From the NCBI GenBank assembly GCA_015232355.1, contig JADFZW010000021.1, positions 38,533-102,532 of the forward strand: a stretch of 64,000 nucleotides of DNA. The letters are read 5' to 3'. A program made the translations under genes and the position numbers. Shown here piece by piece: positions 10,401 through 19,400 of the stretch; position 1 is the stretch's first letter, and every line of letters begins with the position of its first letter. The notes beneath the pieces are model-generated. The model was not told where the DNA came from and ran no database searches. It saw only the letters and a list, made by a program, of their open reading frames with translations. The DNA is from Oligoflexia bacterium. Its GTDB lineage: Bacteria > Bdellovibrionota > Bacteriovoracia > Bacteriovoracales > Bacteriovoracaceae.

Positions 10401-13400
10401 GGAACTACGGCCGCACTAAAAACATTGGCAGTTAACAATGGGACCGGCACTACATCTATTGCTTCTAGTATATATACAACAGGGTATGATCAATCTTATA
10501 GTGGTCCTGCTTCTCTTACAGGGACCGCAACTCTTAAGGGATCAATCATTACATTTTCATCTACTCTCGGAGGAACTGGAGCGGGAGTGCAAGCTTTAAC
10601 AATCGAAGGAAATGCTGTCTTTAATGGTATTGTGGGAGGTACAGCTTTAAAGTCTTTAGAGATTAAGGGCAATACTACTATCAATGTTGGCGCTACCAGT
10701 ATTACTACTACTGAAGCGCAAACATATGGTTATGCTAATTCAGATAAGACAACTTTAAATGGAGTTAATCCAACATTCAACTCCAGTGCTAGCAATGGAA
10801 TTGTAACATTTCATTCAATTATAGAGGGAGATGTGATCAGTAGAACATTTACCATTTCCTCTGGTAGTGGAAATATTATTTTTAATGGTTCGATTGGCTC
10901 TTCCCTAATTCCGTTCAATGCTCCTACATTAACTACAACAGGGACGTTGACTTTTGGAAATGAGGGAAAGAATACAGATAAATTTTATTTTAATCAGGGA
11001 TTATCTTTTGTTACCCCAAGCACTGTTTACTTGGCCGGAGCAATTAATGTAAGTATAGCAGAGGATGTTTCTTTTACTAACGGAGTAGATATTAAAAAAG
11101 ACTCATCTATAACCATTGAAGATGCAGGAGACATAGCATTTCTTTCAACTGTTGTCTCTTCAGGAGCAACTCATTATTCTTTGAATCTGAGTAATACTGC
11201 TGCGACTGTTGATTTTCAAAGCACAGTTGGCGCTGGAGGATCGCCGCTCTCATCTCTTAAGGTATCTTCAGTTGCGCCTATTTCAATTCATAATAGTATT
11301 ACTACTGAAGGAACCCAAGAATATGATATGGTCTCGCTTGATGATGTTAATCCTACTTTAACAGGATCTAAAATAACTTTCAATTATACTCTTAATGGAG
11401 GAAAAATTTTAAAGATATCAGGCGATGCTGAATTTAAAGAACAAGTGGGAGGAGGAACTCCGCTAACATCTTTAGAGGTAACTGGTAGTACAACAATCAA
11501 TACTATCAAAATTACAACCACTGAGACGCAGTCATATGGAACTATTGCTGGTACGAACACAACAACTCTTAGTAGTAATTCAACTCTTAAAACTACAAAT
11601 TTTTCTGTAACATTTAATTCCATAATTAATGGTAGCGGTAAAACATTGGATGTTGAATGTGGATCTGGTGATGTAAATTTTAATGGAAATGTAACAGTGG
11701 CCACTTTGAATTTTACAGGTCATACCACAGGAGCAGTCTTATTTAGTGGTAATACTACTATTACAACTCTTTCAAGTATTGCTGCTGCCTATAATATATC
11801 TTTTACTGGAAGTACGAATACAATTACAAATAATCCAATTTTTATAAATGGAGGAACATTAACTTTAGGAAATGGTAATGATGCTTTTAGTTTTACAAAT
11901 GGATTGACGGTGACTAGTCCGACGGTAAATTTAGCAGGGACAATTTCAAATACTGCTACAATCTTATTTACAACGGCGGTTTCGATTACGGATGATTCAA
12001 GTATTACTACTAACGATAGTGACATAACTTTTAATTCGACAGTTGGATCTGCTGCAAATAAATCTTTAACATTGGATACAGGAACTGCCACTGCTGAATT
12101 TAAGAATACTGTAGGAGTAGTTGGTGGGCGGTTGTCTTCTCTCTCCTCGAAAGGTAAAACTAAATTCAGCACCACCGTAGGATTAAGTGTTTTTACGAAT
12201 GGAAATCAGACTTATGGAGATGGTATCGGTACAGATACGATTACTCTTTTTGGAATAAATCCTGCATTTGATTCTAGTGTAAATGATGGAACTGTGACAT
12301 TTAATTCCTCAATAGTAGGAGATGCTGCTGGTAGAACATTAAACGTCAGATCAGATGATGGAAATGTTATTTTAAATGGTTCACTTGGTGATAGCAGTAG
12401 GTTTTCTACAATGACAATAACTATTACAGGTGCAGGCGTGCTTACTTTAGGAAACGGGGGAGGAGATGCGTTCTACATTGATAGTGCTATTGATTTAAGT
12501 GGTATGAGCAGTGTAAATCTTGGAGGAACAATTGATACTACCTCTGATAATGTTGATTTTAGTACTACTTTAAATTTAAATGCCAATTCTACTATTACAA
12601 CTGTGAATGGAGATATAACGTTTGATTCAACAATTACCTCTACTGGTACTGCCTATACGCTAACTCTTAATAATGGAACTGAACCAGTAATTTTTAGTGG
12701 TGCTGTTGGAACATCAGGAGCGCCACTTGGAACATTGAATGTGGCCGGTAGTGGTGCCATTACTATTTCAGGAGATGTATATACTAATACTACACCTGTT
12801 CAATCTGCTCAAATTTATAGTGGACCAGTTACATTAACAGCAGGAGCAGGCACACGAATATTAAAGGGATCATTGGTTACGTTTGCAGAGACTGTTGATG
12901 GAAATAAAGATTTAAAAATTGAGGGAAGTGCTGTTTTTAGTGATGATGTAGGAGGAACTTTAATCTCTCTAGAAGTAACTGGCAGTTCAACTTTTAATAC
13001 GGATGTTTCTTTTATTACAACAACTGGTAAACAAACTTACGGTACGTCCGCTTCTGATAGTACTACTTTTAATGTTAATCCAGTCATAAATACTACAGAC
13101 GCAGAAGTAATATTTAATTCAAATGTGACCGCAGATGTGGCCAATAGGATATTAGATATAAGTACTGGTACTGAAAATATTACCTTTAATGCTTCCATCG
13201 GTGCTGATAATTTAAGATTTAATGCTCCTGTTTTTACTACAACAGGAACTTTAACCTTTGGAAACGGGACAGGAGATGCTTTTTATTTTAGTCAAGTTTT
13301 GACCATTGATGATCATCTTCATTTAGGAGGCACTATAGATACTAGTGCCGCCGCTGGCACTCTCTCTTTTACTAATACAGTTGATCTTAAAGTTAACTCT

Positions 13401-16400
13401 GCTATCAATACAGATAATGCAAATATAGAGTTCACTCAAGCGATATCTAAATCAGGAGATTTCTCTCTAGAAATTGATAGTGGTAGTGGCACAGTTGATT
13501 TTCAAAGTACTGTGACAGCAGGGTCACTCAATGTGAAGGGAACTGGTGCAATTTCCATTCACGATGGAATTTCTACTACAACCACTCAAAGATATAATGG
13601 AGATGTTACACTTAATGGTGTTGCAGATGCAGCTATTGAATTTTCTGGATCGACTATTACGTTTGAAAAAAAATTAGATAATAATATGGCGGTAAAAATT
13701 TCAGGAGGTGCTGTTTTTAATGGAGTAGTAGGAACAACTCCTCTTACTTCTCTAGAAGTGACAGTTCTTACAACTATAAACACTACAGCTATTTCTACTG
13801 CGGGTGCTCAATTATATACGGGAGCAACCACACTTTCTAGTGATGTTGGCCTTACTGGTGGAACAATTACTTTTAGTAATACACTTGCAAGTGTAGGAGG
13901 ATTAACATTACCTCGAGCACTTAGTATTACTGGCAACGCTGTTTTTGCTGGAGCAGTAGGAACAGCAGGAGAAAATGCTCGGTTAGCTTCGATTTTAGTT
14001 AGTGGAACAACTAGCATTGGTGCAAGTATAAATACTAGTGGAAATCAAACTTACTCATTGTCAGCTACCCTTACAAGTGATGCAACTCTTACTGGTGGAA
14101 CAATTACTTTCAGTAATACACTTGCAAGTGTAGGGGGATTAACATTACCTCGAGCGCTTATTATTGCTGGCAATGCTGTTTTTGCTGGAGCAGTAGGAAC
14201 AGCAGGAGGGAATGCTCGTTTAGCTTCGATTTTAGTTAATGGAGGTGGAATAACTAGCATTGGTGCAAGTATAAATACTAGTGGAGATCAAACTTATACT
14301 GGAGATGCTACTCTTACAGCTGGACCAATTACTCTTACTGTTGGAACAGTTGCGTTTAGTAGTAAGCTTGATGGAGCTCGAGCTTTAACAATTAGTGGAA
14401 ATGCTTCGTTTGCTGGAATTGTAGGAACAACAGCTTTATCTTCGTTGCAAGTAACAGGCGACACCTCTATTGCAAACAATATCACAACAACAGGAACACA
14501 ATCTTACGGTACTAATGCGAGTAAAGATGCGAGTAAATTTACTGCCAATACAACCACACTTACTGATAGCTTAACTCTCAAAACGACTAATTTAAATATA
14601 ACTTTTAACTCTAAATTAGAGGGAAGTGGCTTTACATTAACTCTAAATAATGGTTCCGGTGATGTTAATTTTAATGGATCAGTTGGAGCAGGTGGTGCTT
14701 TAAGTATTAATGTTTTTGCACATACAACTCCAGGGACAATTTCTTTTTCAGATACAGTTGCAATCACAACGCTAACTACGTCTGCTAATAATTACTCTAT
14801 ATCTTTTACAGGAAGTACAAATACAATTTCAACTTTTGCTGAGTTTTTAAATACTGGAACACTGACATTGGGAAATGGTGGTGGTGATAGTTTTACTTTT
14901 ACCAATGGAATAAATGCCTCTGGGCCAACTGCAGTTAATTTACTTGGAACAATAACTACAACAGCAGAGACAGCTGCTGTATCCTTTACGAATGCAGTTG
15001 CTATTGGTAGTGACATTACGATTACAACAACTAATGGGTCCATAACTTTTACATCAGCTGTGACTGCTTCTATTAATAATAAATATTTAAAATTGTATAG
15101 TGGTAGTGGTGCAGTTACATTTGGGAGTACGGTGACGACGGCCGCTGGGACAGAGCTGTCAGATTTATTGGTTAACGTTAGTGATGCTGGTGCAATTACT
15201 GGAAGTGGTACAATATCAATTGCGAATAGTATTTCATCGAATGGTAATCAAAAATATGGAGGCAATGTTTTACTAACCGGTGCTAATGCTACTTTAGCAG
15301 GAGGAACAATAGATTTTAAAGGTACAATTAATGGTAATTGTAATCTTACAATAACTGGTAATGCAAATTTTGCTGCTGCTATTGGAACGACTCCGCTTGC
15401 ATCTTTATCTGTATCAGGGGTTGCTACTATTGGTGCTAATGTTACTACAGTTGGTGCTCAAACATATAGTGGGATGGTAAAACTTCCGGTAACAGGAACA
15501 ATTACTCTTACAAATGCAGACGCAAATAATATGTTGTTTGCTTCGAAAATATATTGTGCTGGCAATGGACTTACTTCAGATTTGATTCTTGTAAATGGTG
15601 GTGCTGGTGGAGGAACTGCTACTTTTAGTGAGACAGTAGATGTGAAAAAACTTACGGTGGGAAGTGGATTTGCTACTATCAATATTGCAAACAATATCAC
15701 AACAGATAATACTCAAACGTATAGTTCCCCAACAGTTCTTACTGGTGGTGCTCTTACTACATTGGCTGCTTCAACTGTTACATTCGCAAATACACTGAGA
15801 GGAACAGGTGTAGGAGCTCAAGGATTGAAAGTAGTAGGTGATGCTTCCTTTGCTGGAATTGTAGGAGCAACTTCATTGGCCAACTTAGAAATAACTGGTG
15901 CTACCTCTATAGGTATAGGATGTACAGGAATAACTACCTCTGGTAATCAAACATATAAGGGTGCAACTACGCTTGCAGAGGATGTTAATCTTACTAGCAC
16001 TGCTGTTGGAACAATTAATTTTCAAAGTACATTAAAGGGAGCTAAAGCACTTACTATCACTGGTGCTGCTGATTTTGATGGAGTAGTAGGAGTTAGTGCC
16101 GCCAGTGCGGATAGATTAAGTTCAATTTTAGTTACGGCAGCGGCCAGTATTGGTGCAAACATAATTACTAGTGGTAATCAAACTTATCAAGGGGCCACTA
16201 CCATCAATGGAGATGGAATTTCTTTTACTATCACAGATGCAGTAGCAGAGGTAAATTTTCAAAATATACTTGATAGTTCAGTTAGTGCGCGAACACTTAC
16301 TATCAATGGCAATGCTGATTTTGATGGATTGGTTGGAAATTTGGTTCCGAATGTTACTTCACTAACAGTTACGGGAACAACTGAGATTACTACAAATATT

Positions 16401-19400
16401 ACCACTACTGGTAGTCAATCATATACTGGAGTAGTAACTCTTGCTGGTGATACTATTCTTACCGCAAATACTGCCAATAATGGTTCTAGCGTAACCTTTG
16501 GATCGACTTTGAGTGATAGTGGTGCTTTTGATTTGACTGTTACTACTGGTGCTGGAATTATTTATATAAAAAGTAATATGACCACTGCAGGGGAAACTCA
16601 GAAGTATAATGGCCTTGTTGTACTTACTGGAAATGCTATTTTTACAGGATCATTAATTACATTTGCGAATACATTGAATGCAACAACAGCAGCTGCTCAA
16701 AGTTTGAAAGTTGATGGTAATGCAGTTTTTAGTAATGTTGTCGGAGTAGGAGTATCATTTTCAACGGTGGAAGTAACTGGTACTTCATCTATCGCTAATA
16801 ATATTACAACTGCAAGTACTCAAACATATACAGGAGCAGTTACTCTTACAGGCGATCTAACTCTTACTACTACTAATAACTCAGGTATAACATTTGGATC
16901 GACAGTAGATGGTGTTGGTTTAAATACTGAAACATTAAATCTTTCTTGTGGAAGTGGGGCCATTTTATTTACTGGAAATGTAGGAGCAGGACTAGGAACT
17001 GCACTAGATGAAATTGCAATTACTTCAACTGGTACAGTTACATTCTCAAATAATCTTAGTGCAACAACACTTACTCTTAGTAATCACAATACAGGTGCAG
17101 TTGCCTGCAATGGAGATGTTTCGCTTACTACACTTACCACTGGACCTAATAATTATAATCTCTCTTTACTTGGTGCTTTGAATACTATTAGTGGGGCCCC
17201 GGCCACGCCTGTAACTTTTTCTAATACAGGAGAATTAACTTTAGGAAATGATGGTGTTGGTCCTGATGTATTTAATTTTACCAATGGATTAATTGCTAGT
17301 TCCCCTAGCAAAGTTTATCTGGCCTCAAGAATAAATACAACGAATGCTGGTGCAACTTTTGGTAGCGCTGTTGTTTTAAATGGTAATACTTTATTTAGTA
17401 GTAATAACAATGCTGTCGCTTTTAATAATGCAAACTCAGTAATTGATGATGGCGGTGGAGGTGGTAGAAGCTTAACTATGAATTGTGGTAGTGGAACAGT
17501 TAATTTTGCCGGCGTTTTAAGTGTGGGTACATTGGATTTATCAGGTATGAGCGCGGGAGGATCAGTTAGTTGTGCAGGTAATACTACTCTGACAAATATT
17601 ACTACAGCTGCAAATAATAATAGTATATCTTTTACAGCTAGTAATAACAGTATAACTAATCTTGCTGATTTTACAAATGCAGGAACATTAACTTTAGGAA
17701 ATGGCGGTGATTTATTTACTTTTGGAAGTGGTATGAGTGCTAGTGGTTCCACCACTCTGGCGGCCAATATCACGGCCACTACTGGTAATGTTGTTTTTAA
17801 TGGTGCTTCTACTACTTTGAATAGTAATACTTCAATTACTACAAGTAACACTGGCGATGATATAACTTTTGCGGGAACTTTAGATGGTGCCTTTGATTTA
17901 TCTTTAACAGTTACAGGTAATGGTGATGTAACTTTTAATGGAGCAGTTGGTGGCGGAGTAGGAACTAGCTTAACTTCACTAACAATCAATGGAGCAAGTT
18001 CTACAACTAATATTGGAAATAATATTACGACAAGTGGACAGCAATCATATGCGGGGGCCGCTCTTCTTACGAATGATTCAACTATCACTGGATCAAATGT
18101 TAGATTTGATAATACACTAAGAAGTTCTGGTGCAAATCATACTCTTGCAATTGTAGGTAATGCTGATTTTAATGGAGCAGTTGGTGGTGGTGGAAATTCT
18201 ATCACCTCGCTTACTGTAAGTGGAACAACTGCCATTGGTGCTGACGTTACTACTGCTGAAATTCAAAATTATAGTGGAGCGGTTACTCTAGATTCTGCTG
18301 CTGCTTCAGTTACACTTACTACTGCAGGTAATTTTGATATTACCTTTGGATCGACGGTGAATGGTGCTCGCGATTTGATTTTAACTACTACCACAGGTGA
18401 TATTTACTTTAATAATTTAGTAGGAACATTGGTGCCACTGACATCAATTAATGTTAGCAGTGCTGGCGCTACTACTAATATTCAATATAATATAACAACT
18501 ACAACGACTGGTAATCAAACTTATGTAGGCCCAGTATCTCTATCGGCCGCCTCTCTTGCTACCATAAATTTAACAGGTGGAACTATTCGCTTCGATGATG
18601 TTATTGGTAGTTCTCTAGGAAATCCATCGCTAAATATTTTTGCTAATGCTGACTTTAATGGGGCCAGTATTAGCGACATAACATCACTTAGAGTAACAGG
18701 AACATCGAATATTGGTGCAACCACTATTAATACTCTTGGATCACAAACCTACGAGAGAGCAAGCATTCTTGATCCTGCTGGTTTAACAACTACTTTAGTA
18801 AGTAACAACTCTAATATTAATTTTCTCTCTTCTCTAGATGCTGGTGGCGCTGGAATAAATTTGAGAATTAATTCTGGAAGTGGAGATGTTGCATTTACAG
18901 GAGCAGTAGGCAGCAATACTGCTCTATCATCATTTGATTTTGTAGCAGCGGCAACTGGTAATTTAACTTTTTCGAGTGGACTTAATGTAGCAACTTTTGA
19001 TTTATCAAATTATACGGCCAATAGTTCTAAAACTTTTTCTTGCGCTGGAAATCTTAATGTTACTACTGCTTTTACAACTTCTGCTAATGGATACAATATA
19101 TCTTTACTTGGTACTAATAATTTAATTACCAATGCTGGAGTTACTACTTTTACAAATACAGGTAGTGTGAGGTTAGGTTCAACTACATTTACAAATGGAT
19201 TAACTATTGCAAATCCATCTTCGGTTACTCTAGCGGGAGTAATAAATTCAACCGCTGGTGCAATCTCATTAACAAATACGACGTTAAGTGGAGCAACTAC
19301 TCTTAATACTAGTACAAGCAATTCAAATATAACTTTTACTTCAACAATCGATGGATCATATGATCTAACTCTATCTCCTGGAAGTGGAGTTATTACTTTA

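Noticed and set aside
13000..16500. CRISPR-like or intergenic repeat array
   Set aside because: The repeats are degenerate, in frame and encode beta-helix protein repeats; there are no constant direct repeats with unique spacers.
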